Shown here: piece by piece, positions 1 through 5,858 of the stretch | Numbering within the stretch: the first letter of the stretch is position 1 | Layout: each line of letters begins with the position of its first letter | DNA from: Bacillota bacterium | GTDB taxonomy: Bacteria; Eremiobacterota; SpSt-956; JAKJGF01 | Length of the DNA: 13,033 nucleotides | Direction of reading: 5' to 3' | NCBI GenBank assembly: GCA_029555925.1 | Contig: JAKPQU010000474.1 | Location: 1-13,033, forward strand | Program-made: the position numbers and the translations under genes | The notes under the pieces: generated by a model | What the model saw: only the letters and a program-made list of their open reading frames with translations | Told to the model about the DNA's origin: nothing | Databases searched by the model: none

Positions 1-115
1 CATGAAACAGGAGCTGATCTCTTATATAAGAAATAAGCTTCTGAGGACTTTTTCTTCCGACAACATATCTTATGAACAACCGGATTTGATTGTATTCCCT
101 GTCATTTCTAATCAT
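1..115 (-). CDS. Partial CDS (N-terminus), unknown protein
   Basis: An open frame begins at an ATG (complement of 113-115) and runs off the left edge of the window, giving 38 codons without a stop. The product begins MIRNDREYNQIRLFIRY and is basic, with many Arg, Lys, Ile and Tyr residues. I do not recognise the family from this fragment. The start is supported by a GGTGGTG ribosome site on the minus strand (complement of about 121-127) and by a good promoter upstream at 148-176. It is divergent from the dehydrogenase gene at 342; the gap between them carries an inverted pair of heptamer arrays. Confidence 0.6.
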   Translation of the reverse strand, partial: MIRNDREYNQIRLFIRYVVGRKSPQKLISYIRDQLLFH

Positions 116-147
116 ATTCACACCACCGTTACATATTGATACCTGTT

Positions 148-176
148 ATTATACTAATTTAGTCTTACAATAGCAA
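148..176 (-). promoter_or_regulatory. Sigma-70-type promoter for the partial minus-strand gene
   Basis: Read on the minus strand, TTGCTA (171-176) is followed by a 17-nt spacer and a perfect TATAAT (148-153). It points at the ATG at 115, about 33 nt downstream, with a ribosome site between. Confidence 0.65.
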
Positions 177-243
177 TAGAAAAAATTTATATAAAACAAA
201 AGGATTTTGGGGAGAAATATATAAAGATTCTATGTGAATGAAA

Positions 244-330
244 CGTGAGTCGTGAAGGGTGAGTAGTGGCGTTTAATTAAACGCCTCGGAATTAAATACA
301 CATCACGCATTACGCATAACGCGTCACGTA
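244..330. repeat. Inverted pair of heptamer arrays around a perfect palindrome
   Basis: The left arm reads as seven-base units with GTGA in register (cgtgagt, cgtgaag, ggtgagt, agtggcg; 244-271). The right arm reads in the opposite sense (tcacgca, ttacgca, taacgcg, tcacgta; 303-330). Between them, overlapping the left arm, is an 18-bp perfect palindrome GGCGTTTAATTAAACGCC (268-285). The two arms are imperfectly complementary, so the block could fold. It occupies the gap between two divergent genes and belongs to the family of repeats found at six other places in this window. Confidence 0.75.
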
Positions 331-341
331 AACTGCGCATC

Positions 342-1343
342 ATGATTATAAATGGGGTGATTGATCTGAAACACAGAGTATTTGTAACAAGAAAACTGCC
401 TGAAGAAGGTATGGCTTTATTAAAAGAAACATGTCATGTAGAGGTAAACCCTTATGACAGAATTTTAACAAAAGAAGAAATAATAGAAGGCCTTAAAGAC
501 AAAGACGGTCTTCTCTGTCTTCTTACTGATAAAATAGACCCGGAGGTAATCTGTTCCAATCCCGGTCTGAAGGCCATAGCAAATTATGCAGCAGGTTATA
601 ATAATATTGACATAAAAACTGCCAGTGAGAGACATATTCCTGTTACAAATACACCTGACGTATTAACTGATAGTACGGCAGATTTAACCTGGTCACTTAT
701 ACTTTCTGTACCAAGAAGGATAGTAGAAGGGGATAAACTGTGCAGAGAGAAAAAATTCAGAGGATGGGGCCCCATGTTTATGCTCGGCTCTGATATATAT
801 GGCAAAACGCTGGGTATTATAGGGATGGGAAGAATTGGCCTGGCAGTAGCAGCAAGAGCTCAGGGATTTAACATGAAGATTCTTTATCATAGCAGAAAAA
901 GAATGATTGAAGAAGAAAAAAAATTAAACATGACTTTTGTCTCTTTTGACGAGCTTTTAAGAGAATCCGATATTATTACCCTTCATGTACCTCTTAATTC
1001 TGAAACAAAACACTTGATTGGAAGTAAAGAATTCTGTATAATGAAAAGAACTTCGTATTTGATCAATACATCAAGAGGAGAAGTGGTGGACGAAGAGGCT
1101 CTCGTAAAAGCCCTTAAAAACGGTGAAATTATGGGAGCAGGTCTTGATGTATATGAAAAAGAGCCGGCCATTACAGAAGAACTTATAGGCCTTGAAAATG
1201 TTATACTCCTTCCTCATATCGGAAGTGCTACAGTTGAAACAAGAACCAGAATGGCAGTAATGGCAGTTGAAAATTTATTAACAGCTTTAAACGGTAATAT
1301 ACCTCCTAATATTGTTAATAAAGAAATTTTTAATAAAATATAA
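342..1343 (+). CDS. gyaR: D-glycerate (hydroxypyruvate/glyoxylate) dehydrogenase, D-2-hydroxyacid dehydrogenase family
   Basis: NAD(P)H-dependent cytosolic reductase of glyoxylate/hydroxypyruvate-type 2-oxoacids. Numbered from the ATG at 342, the dinucleotide-binding GMGRIG is at residues 161-166. The catalytic triad is R245 (NTSRGEVVDE), E274 (YEKEP) and H292 (PHIGSA); the 29- and 47-residue spacings match those of Thermococcus GyaR. The 333-residue length is normal for the family. The true start is probably not this ATG, which has no ribosome site and sits at the edge of a repeat array. GGGGTGA (354-360) lies 5 nt before an in-frame CTG (366), and starting there gives MKHRVFVTRKLPEEG, the usual N-terminus of the family. 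The exact substrate (glycerate, glyoxylate or 2-ketogluconate) cannot be fixed by eye. The next gene follows after 83 nt on the same strand and may be co-transcribed. Confidence 0.9.
   Translation: MIINGVIDLKHRVFVTRKLPEEGMALLKETCHVEVNPYDRILTKEEIIEGLKDKDGLLCLLTDKIDPEVICSNPGLKAIANYAAGYNNIDIKTASERHIPVTNTPDVLTDSTADLTWSLILSVPRRIVEGDKLCREKKFRGWGPMFMLGSDIYGKTLGIIGMGRIGLAVAARAQGFNMKILYHSRKRMIEEEKKLNMTFVSFDELLRESDIITLHVPLNSETKHLIGSKEFCIMKRTSYLINTSRGEVVDEEALVKALKNGEIMGAGLDVYEKEPAITEELIGLENVILLPHIGSATVETRTRMAVMAVENLLTALNGNIPPNIVNKEIFNKI
354..360 (+). promoter_or_regulatory. Ribosome binding site that points to a CTG start
   Basis: GGGGTGA lies inside the open frame, 12 nt downstream of the first ATG and 5 nt upstream of the in-frame CTG at 366-368. 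This is the only good ribosome site near the gene start. It argues for initiation at CTG; the alternatives are ATG 342 and GTG 357. Confidence 0.5.
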
Positions 1344-1383
1344 ACTGAATTTTTAATAAAGAAATTTTTAATAAAATATAAAC
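1315..1383 (+). repeat. 31-bp direct repeat spanning the dehydrogenase stop codon
   Basis: A 31-bp A/T-rich sequence occurs identically at 1315-1345 and 1353-1383, a period of 38 bp. The first copy contains the last codons and the TAA stop (1341-1343) of the dehydrogenase; the second is non-coding. It looks like a recent local duplication of the 3' end of the gene. Confidence 0.85.
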
Positions 1384-1426
1384 CGGTTTCTGAAAAGAAT
1401 AATTTTTTATTAAGGGGCGATGTAAA

Positions 1427-2266
1427 ATGACAGACAGTACCGAACACATGAGTGAAGAAACATTGAAACAGGTGGAAGAAATACTTGTAGAGCTTAATGT
1501 AATCGATAAAAGTGAAGACAGGCATTTAAATATCTTTGAATTCAGAGGCGAAGAGATAACTGTATCAAGAGAGCTCGAACCTCCTATGCCTGTCAATAAA
1601 AGACTCGGTGAAACCATACTGGGCGCAGGCATAGGTGCTCTGATCGTAGGAAGACTGTCAGGAGTATTCCTGGGAAAAGAAGGAGCAATACTGGGTACAG
1701 TTATCGGCACTCTCGTAGGAGGCATGGCTGCTTCCTATCTTACTTCCCCCAATGCCGTACACAAAGAAGTAATTCTGGAAGAGAAGGTTCATCCTGTTAT
1801 AACGGTAAAAGAAGCAATAGAGAGTTTACAATCCGGTAAAGGTTTTTATATAACGGAAAGACATAAAATAGAAGCCGAAGACGGTGCCACCTATGATATG
1901 ACTCACTGGACAAAAATTGATACAGTCGATGATCTTCTGTCTTTTTACAATATAGAAATAGGTAAACCTCCCAGAAATGATTTTGAAAGAGTAGGTCAGT
2001 TGCTGGATCAGTTTGATTACAAGATTCTCTCTGAAGACGGAAGTATATTTTATCATGCAGAAGGTGCTCCTTTTACTGACGCAAAGAAAATTCTCCAGGG
2101 CAAAGGCGTAAATATAAGAAAATATAAAATCTTCAGAAAAGAAATAATCCATCGTGACGGAAAAGGAAGCATTACAGGGTTCGGTTATGAAGATGCAGGA
2201 GAAGTTGTAGTATCTGACAGGGTAAGCACAGAGGCAGAGCTGAAGTATTTACTTGAACATTATTGA
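1427..2266 (+). CDS. Hypothetical protein with central glycine-zipper membrane segment
   Basis: A 279-residue protein I cannot assign to a named family. Residues 1-58 are acidic and soluble. Residues about 61-105 are a Gly-rich hydrophobic stretch with GxxxG-like spacing (GETILGAGIGALIVG, then GAILGTVIGTLVGGM), typical of glycine-zipper segments that insert into or pack within membranes. Residues 110-279 look like a soluble alpha/beta domain rich in Lys, Asp and Glu. There is no signal peptide. The ATG start is supported by AAGGGG at 1412-1417. It follows the dehydrogenase by 83 nt without an obvious terminator between, so co-transcription is likely. Its TGA stop is followed within 3 nt by a GTGAAG heptamer array that forms the terminator. 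A role in membrane remodelling or stress is possible but not shown. Confidence 0.8.
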   Translation: MTDSTEHMSEETLKQVEEILVELNVIDKSEDRHLNIFEFRGEEITVSRELEPPMPVNKRLGETILGAGIGALIVGRLSGVFLGKEGAILGTVIGTLVGGMAASYLTSPNAVHKEVILEEKVHPVITVKEAIESLQSGKGFYITERHKIEAEDGATYDMTHWTKIDTVDDLLSFYNIEIGKPPRNDFERVGQLLDQFDYKILSEDGSIFYHAEGAPFTDAKKILQGKGVNIRKYKIFRKEIIHRDGKGSITGFGYEDAGEVVVSDRVSTEAELKYLLEHY

Positions 2267-2268
2267 TT

Positions 2269-2320
2269 GGTGAAGGGTGAAGGGTGAAGAGTGAAAAAGT
2301 ATCTCTTCACCCTTTACTTT
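2269..2320. repeat. Heptamer repeat array between convergent genes
   Basis: Three identical units ggtgaag (2269-2289) and one agtgaaa (2290-2296) are followed by the reverse-sense sequence tcttcaccctttacttt (2304-2320). This is the A-rich (GTGAAG) flavour of the dispersed heptamer family, again with the GTGA arm left and the TCAC arm right. Confidence 0.8.
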
Positions 2321-2321
2321 T
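2277..2321 (+). terminator. Hairpin terminator built from the heptamer repeat
   Basis: The sequences 2277-2291 and 2303-2317 pair over 15 positions with one G-T wobble and an 11-nt loop, followed on the plus strand by TTTT (2318-2321). It lies 11 nt after the glycine-zipper gene stop and 18 nt beyond the stop of the convergent isomerase gene, so it could stop transcription from both sides. The T tract is better placed for the plus strand. Confidence 0.65.
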
Positions 2322-2334
2322 AAAAAAGGACTGG

Positions 2335-3387
2335 CTAATGTTTCGCTAAAGTTTCTTTTAACTGCCTGATAAGAGAAATATCTACCGGGTCTACCCCTTT
2401 AAGTAAAGCGAGATAGAGACTCACAAAATCACCGAGATAAATCATAGACAATATTTCTTCAAGAGAAGATGTAGTGTCTATGTTTATTTCTTCCACTGTA
2501 GTAATTTTTTTCCCTGCAATTGCCTTCAAAAATTCCACTCTTGTTTTTACAGACAAATCTTCTTCCCTGCTTCTCAGGATGACGAGGGAATAATTATCTT
2601 CTGTTTTATCCCATGCACAGATGGTATTATGACACAGTTCGGGAAAATTATCATAAAAGGCCATGGTTTTTGCATTTTCATTTATCTGGTTTTTCCATCT
2701 TTTTGCCACAGGTTCAAGATAGGACCGGGAAGAATAAATCAGAGGTATTGTACCGGCCAGTTTTATTGCCAGTGATTTGGCATAATTTTTTTCTAACGGT
2801 ATATGCCTGCCGGATTTATCTCTCAAATTCTTTAAAATTTCAATAGATTTCTCTACATCTTTTCCCGGATCAGGTATAAGAGATATACAGTACAAGGTAT
2901 ATAAGAGGGGTAAAAAGAGAAAAGCCAAAGCGCATCTCGGCTGATAGCCGGACGGTATTTTTACGTATTTTATATTATCCTTTATGGCTTTTTCCAGAAG
3001 AAGCCCGCCTGAAGCATATATTATTATATGAGCCTTCCTGGATTTTACAGTATCATAGACATGTAAAATTTCTTCAGTATCGCCGGAATAACTTACGAGT
3101 AAACAGAGAGAATCAGATGAAATAAAATTGGGCACATTATAATGATGAAAAAACATCAGAGGTATATTAATTTTATCATATACCAGTGAGCTGACCAGTT
3201 CCCCTCCTGTGCCGGAACCTCCCATACCGAATATGGATATATTTGAGCATTTTATATTCTGAACATGTAAACCTTTGCAAATGTTAAGAGCTTCTTCACA
3301 TTGTTCGGGGAATTCTTCTACTGTTTTAAGAACATCTTCTGTGTCTATGGAGGCATATTTCTCCGTATCATTCAGGTCTATTACCAT
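2335..3387 (-). CDS. Bifunctional phosphoglucose/phosphomannose isomerase (SIS family)
   Basis: Interconverts glucose-6-P, fructose-6-P and mannose-6-P in the cytosol, feeding glycolysis and sugar-nucleotide synthesis. Both SIS domains are visible. The first carries GMGGSG (residues 54-59) and the phosphate-binding VSYSGDTEE (98-106). The second carries RWKNQINENAK (230-240) and PELCHN (249-254). Catalytic candidates are E237 and H253, whose 16-residue spacing equals that of E203/H219 in the archaeal enzyme of this family. The C-terminus (YLALLKGVDPVDISLIRQLK) is also typical. The 350-residue length is normal, with no truncation. The ATG start has a GAAAGGAAG ribosome site 8 nt upstream. The gene stands alone on the minus strand and converges on the gene ending at 2266. 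It is not a classical Pgi; I am confident of the family and less sure of substrate balance. Confidence 0.9.
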   Translation of the reverse strand: MVIDLNDTEKYASIDTEDVLKTVEEFPEQCEEALNICKGLHVQNIKCSNISIFGMGGSGTGGELVSSLVYDKINIPLMFFHHYNVPNFISSDSLCLLVSYSGDTEEILHVYDTVKSRKAHIIIYASGGLLLEKAIKDNIKYVKIPSGYQPRCALAFLFLPLLYTLYCISLIPDPGKDVEKSIEILKNLRDKSGRHIPLEKNYAKSLAIKLAGTIPLIYSSRSYLEPVAKRWKNQINENAKTMAFYDNFPELCHNTICAWDKTEDNYSLVILRSREEDLSVKTRVEFLKAIAGKKITTVEEINIDTTSSLEEILSMIYLGDFVSLYLALLKGVDPVDISLIRQLKETLAKH

Positions 3388-3423
3388 TCTGTAATACTTC
3401 CTTTCTTAATTATTTTATAGCAT

Positions 3424-3429
3424 ATTATA
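3424..3429 (-). promoter_or_regulatory. -10 element of the isomerase gene (tentative)
   Basis: Minus-strand TATAAT lies 37 nt upstream of the isomerase ATG. No convincing -35 hexamer is found 16-18 nt further upstream, so this is only a partial promoter match. Confidence 0.35.
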
Positions 3430-3526
3430 ACATATTTTAACATTTTCGGTTTTAGATTCGGGATAAAACCATAAAATTCCGTAACAATAAGTAACCAGGA
3501 ATAACACGTTAATCATTGGCAACAAA

Positions 3527-3555
3527 TTCTAAAAGTCCGTTAAATATGTTATAAT
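3527..3555 (+). promoter_or_regulatory. Possible promoter of the DUF4258/YgiT pair
   Basis: TTCTAA (3527-3532), a 17-nt spacer and TATAAT (3550-3555). The -10 is perfect but the -35 is weak (3 of 6). It lies 53 nt before the ATG at 3609. Confidence 0.4.
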
Positions 3556-3608
3556 ATTATTATAAAAAATAAATAGAAAAATATATTTAAGAATATTAGA
3601 GAAATATT

Positions 3609-3932
3609 ATGGACTTATCGGACATCAAAGAGAAAATTAAATCTAATGAATAGGAAATAAGCTTTCATGCTGAAAAAGAACGATATGCCGATGATATAGA
3701 AATTGTCGATTTAGAAACAGCTATATCTAACGGAGAAATACTGGAAAACTACCTTGATGATATAAGAGGAGAAATTTGTCTCATTTTAGGTTATGCCAAT
3801 AATCAGCCTGTTCATATTGTCTGCGGTTATACGCGGAATAAATGTGTCAGAATTATTACAGTATACAAACCAGAGACACCAAAATGGATTAATGAAAGAA
3901 CAAGACGTCGTGGAGGTGAAAAAAATGTATAA
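3609..3932 (+). pseudogene. DUF4258 protein (putative toxin) with in-frame amber codon
   Basis: From ATG 3609 the frame reads MDLSDIKEKIKSNE, then TAG at 3651-3653 (codon 15), then continues open for 92 codons as EISFHAEKERYADDIEIV and so on. It goes through RGEICLILGY, PVHIVCGYTR, VRIITVYKP and PKWINERTRRRG to TAA at 3930-3932. Those motifs are the DUF4258 domain over its whole length. The TAG replaces a residue that is probably Tyr (one-base change from TAT or TAC). No ATG, GTG or TTG start with a ribosome site lies just after the stop, so a shortened product is unlikely. TAG is used as an ordinary stop by other genes here, so recoding is improbable. The 3' end overlaps the YgiT-type start by 8 nt, the usual arrangement of these pairs. 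Assignment as a toxin is from this pairing, not from a shown activity. Confidence 0.8.
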
Positions 3933-4176
3933 ATATGGAGACTGTTCCTTTTGTGGTGGAGAAGTAAAATATAGTAAGGTTGAGTTAGATTACCGTCATA
4001 AAGGAGATTTATATATCTTTCAAAATGTTCCGGTCGGAGTGTGCCGGCAATGCGGAGAAAAATATCTTACGGCAAAGATAGCAAAAGAAATTGAACATAA
4101 AATTAAAACAAAAGAAAAATGGGATAAGACTATAACTGTTCCTGTAGATGTTTTTCCAGAAGAAATAGCTGTCTGA
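3925..4176 (+). CDS. YgiT-type zinc-finger protein (MqsA N-terminal-like, putative antitoxin)
   Basis: An 83-residue protein with two CxxC pairs (C7/C10 and C40/C43) that should bind one zinc ion, as in the N-terminal half of MqsA. The lines CSFCGGEVKYSKVELDYRHK and VPVGVCRQCGEKYLTAKIA are characteristic. It ends where MqsA would continue into a helix-turn-helix, so it is the short zinc-finger-only form. The frame stays open upstream to 3793, but the real start is ATG 3925: GGAGGTG (3912-3918) precedes it by 6 nt, and it overlaps the last codons of the DUF4258 frame. It probably neutralises the DUF4258 partner by direct binding; without the DNA-binding half, self-repression is not expected. 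The frame is intact although the partner is broken. Confidence 0.85.
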   Translation: MYKYGDCSFCGGEVKYSKVELDYRHKGDLYIFQNVPVGVCRQCGEKYLTAKIAKEIEHKIKTKEKWDKTITVPVDVFPEEIAV

Positions 4177-4254
4177 ATCACAGAGTCTGAGTTCTGATTT
4201 TTTCCAAAAGAAATAATGTATCTCCACAGTAAATTTTACAGGGAGGTGTTATTT

Positions 4255-4326
4255 ATGAAATTATTAAACCCTCTAAAGAGAGCCAGCAACATTATAATAC
4301 TGTTTGTCAGGCCCGATGCCGGATAA
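4255..4326 (+). CDS. Possible 23-residue peptide with strong ribosome site
   Basis: In the 305-nt gap after the zinc-finger gene, GGGAGGTGTT (4241-4250) precedes an ATG at 4255 with good spacing. The frame encodes MKLLNPLKRASNIIILFVRP plus three residues and stops at 4324. It is basic at the N-terminus with a short hydrophobic core. I do not recognise it; it may be a leader peptide or the surviving start of a lost gene. The rest of the gap (4177-4240 and 4327-4429) shows only a weak hairpin followed by six Ts near 4183-4203 and no other gene. Confidence 0.35.
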   Translation: MKLLNPLKRASNIIILFVRPDAG

Positions 4327-4429
4327 GGATAACGATTCCTCATACAATCCCTGCTCCTGCAGTTTTAACCCCTGTTTGTTCAGAGCTTACGAATCCTGAC
4401 CAATAGTAGATAATTACTGCTAAACATGA

Positions 4430-4455
4430 TATAATTTAAGAGGGTTAACCCTCTT
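4430..4455 (+). promoter_or_regulatory. -10 box with adjoining 18-bp palindromic operator candidate
   Basis: A perfect TATAAT (4430-4435) is followed 2 nt later by the perfect palindrome AAGAGGGTTAACCCTCTT (4438-4455). This would cover the transcription start of the Rpn-family gene beginning at 4482. No good -35 hexamer is visible. The position fits a repressor operator; as RNA it could also form a short hairpin just before the AGGAG ribosome site (4469-4473). Confidence 0.5.
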
Positions 4456-4481
4456 GATATTACTTTACAGGAGATTACTTT

Positions 4482-5397
4482 ATGGAAGAATACCATATAT
4501 ACGATCATACGTTTAAAGCACTTTTCTCAAGGCCGGAAATTATTCGTAATTTCCTTACTGGCTTTCTTGACGATATGGAGTTCATTAATGATGTGGATTT
4601 TGACAGAATTGAAACTCCAGCTACTTCCTTTATTACAGACACTTTTTAAAGATAGAGAAACAGATATGATCGTTAAACTCAATTTGAAAAACGAAGATTG
4701 TGCTTACTTATACATACTCTACGAATTTCAAAGTTCTCCTGACAGGTTTATTACTTTAAGAATATTGATGTATTTACTGCTTTTCTATCAGGAATTAATT
4801 AAAACTGAACAGGTAAAAAGCAATGATATGCTGCCGCCTGTATTCCCGGTTCTTATATATACCGACAGATACAGATTAACGGCACCGACTTCTCTGGAAG
4901 AACTCATTGTAAAACCTTATAAAAAACTTCTGAAATTTATTCCAAGATTTGAAACTTACAAACTCACTTTCAGGGAATTACAGGACGAAAAAGATAAACT
5001 TGATAAGTTAAGCAATTTTGATAATAATCTACTCGCTGCTATTCTGTCGTTTCTTGTTTCTACGAAAAAAGAAGAAAGCAAAGAAAAAGCTCTCTGCCTG
5101 CAGAATAAAATTAACACTCTGGAAGATAGTAATCTCAGAAGGTTCCTCGGTATATGGCTCAGAGGATATACAAAATATAAAAAGATTAATGTCAATATTG
5201 ATATTGACGAAGGAGGGGTCATCATGCTCGAAACTCTTTTTGAAAAAACTAGAGAAGAAGGCAAAATTGAAGGCATTAAGGAAGGCAAAGTCGAAATGGC
5301 CAGGAAACTGCTAGATAAAGGGTTTTCTATAGAAGAATTAGCACAAATGGCAGAAGTTTCAGTTGAAGAAATAAAAAAAGCCATGACAGAACAGTAG
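4482..5397 (+). pseudogene. Rpn-family PD-(D/E)XK nuclease (Transposase_31) with +1 frame break
   Basis: ATG 4482, with AGGAG at 4469-4473, opens MEEYHIYDHTFKALFSRPE and reads to TAA at 4647-4649 (55 codons). The family continues without a gap in the +1 frame as KDRETDMIVKLNLKNED to TAG at 5395-5397. Joined, it is about 304 residues, the usual length. Nuclease residues are present: D61 (RETD), and E81 and Q83 (YEFQ), followed by SSPDRFITLRILMY. The break lies on ACT TTT TAA AGA, a run of five Ts (4643-4647). Either one T was inserted, or tRNA-Phe slips +1 on UUU at a UAA stop. No ribosome-site-like stimulator is seen upstream, so a mutation or base-call error is simpler. After the stop, another frame remains open to 5453 with EDINTIEEIKELMKKDRD, suggesting the original C-terminus was longer. 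Rpn proteins are recombination-promoting DNases tied to phage defence. Confidence 0.8.
5224..5397 (+). CDS. Intragenic small protein of the Rpn gene (RpnS-like putative antitoxin)
   Basis: Inside the 3' part of the Rpn gene and in its frame, AAGGAGGGG (5209-5217) stands 6 nt before ATG 5224. Initiation there gives a 57-residue helical, charged protein: MLETLFEKTREEGKIEGIKE, then a helix-turn-helix-like tail KGFSIEELAQMAEVSVEEIKKAM. In E. coli Rpn genes a short C-terminal protein is made from such an internal start and blocks the full-length nuclease. The site here is much stronger than expected by chance inside a coding region. This product is unaffected by the upstream frame break, so it could be made even if the nuclease is not. 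Confidence 0.6.
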   Translation: MLETLFEKTREEGKIEGIKEGKVEMARKLLDKGFSIEELAQMAEVSVEEIKKAMTEQ

Positions 5398-5456
5398 AAG
5401 ATATTAACACAATAGAAGAAATTAAAGAATTGATGAAAAAAGACAGGGATTAAAAC

Positions 5457-5491
5457 TTCTGCCCCTTTCGACTTTCCTACTCAGGGCAGAA
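5457..5491 (-). terminator. Hairpin terminator of the small lipoprotein gene
   Basis: On the minus strand TTCTGCCC (5484-5491) pairs with GGGCAGAA (5457-5464) around a 19-nt loop and is followed by GTTTTAA. The left arm overlaps the last codons and the stop of the minus-strand lipoprotein frame. The stem is short and the loop long, so strength is uncertain. Confidence 0.45.
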
Positions 5492-5641
5492 TGTATAATG
5501 CTTTTTGTCCGGCCAGTTACCGGCGCAGGACGAGGCATGGACAGAAATATTGGCAACAGGAGTATTATTACTTCCGCAGGAAATCATTAATGATAAGAGC
5601 AGAATCAAAGACATTGCATATAATATTGAAGCGTATCTAAT
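5477..5641 (-). CDS. Small putative lipoprotein, ATT start (or ATG-to-ATT start mutation)
   Basis: On the minus strand GGGAGGTGAT stands 6 nt before ATT (complement of 5639-5641), the position where a start codon is expected. Reading from it gives 54 residues: MRYASILYAMSLILLLSLMI, then SCGSNNTPVANISVHASS and on to PE before TAG (5477-5479). Charged N-terminus, hydrophobic core and Cys after Met-Ile-Ser make a convincing lipoprotein signal peptide; Cys22 would be the lipidated residue. Three further cysteines follow. The only in-frame ATG nearby (5614) has no ribosome site and would drop the Arg. Either ATT is used, as in infC, or an ATG was mutated and the gene is decaying. A promoter lies upstream (5699-5727) and a hairpin follows. 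Function unknown. A plus-strand frame also spans this region (5505-5699) but lacks a ribosome site. Confidence 0.5.
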   Translation of the reverse strand: MRYASILYAMSLILLLSLMISCGSNNTPVANISVHASSCAGNWPDKKHYTFCPE

Positions 5642-5698
5642 TTATATCACCTCCCGTGTTTTATTAATATACTATCTTATTTTTTTTAAAATTATATG

Positions 5699-5727
5699 AA
5701 TATACAGGTATAAAACAGTGTATACAA
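5699..5727 (-). promoter_or_regulatory. Promoter of the small lipoprotein gene
   Basis: Minus strand TTGTAT (5722-5727), 17-nt spacer, TATATT (5699-5704). The transcript would start about 50 nt before the ATT codon at 5641. The surrounding 5654-5820 is very A/T-rich and I see no gene in it. Confidence 0.4.
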
Positions 5728-5823
5728 TATATATTATATATAAAAAAAAACACACACAATAGAAAATAACAATAAAATTACAATAATTCAAAAAGCTAGT
5801 ATACATAAATATCTTATCAGGAA

Positions 5824-5858
5824 TCACCACTCACTACGCACTATTCACTATTTACAGT
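5824..5858. repeat. Heptamer array upstream of rqcH
   Basis: Five tandem seven-base units: tcaccac, tcactac, gcactat, tcactat, ttacagt. This is the single-arm form in TYAC orientation, pointing toward rqcH. Its last base is the first T of the -35 hexamer of the promoter that follows. Confidence 0.7.

Noticed and set aside
3793..3924. Upstream extension of the YgiT-type protein
   Set aside because: It is open only because it lies in another frame of the DUF4258 gene. The ribosome site and family start both place the start at 3925.
4302..5519. Similar 20-mers (TTTGTCNGGCC...CCGG) flanking the Rpn gene, as possible mobile-element ends
   Set aside because: They match at only about 16 of 20 positions and are in direct, not inverted, orientation. 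No target-site duplication is visible.
5505..5699. Plus-strand 64-residue frame over the small lipoprotein region
   Set aside because: It has no ribosome site and no recognisable motif, and its end is a low-complexity translation of A/T-rich DNA. The minus strand of the same region has a ribosome site and a clear signal peptide.
5700..5820. Very A/T-rich stretch as a replication origin or DnaA region
   Set aside because: No DnaA-box cluster and no origin-linked genes nearby; A/T richness alone is common in this window.
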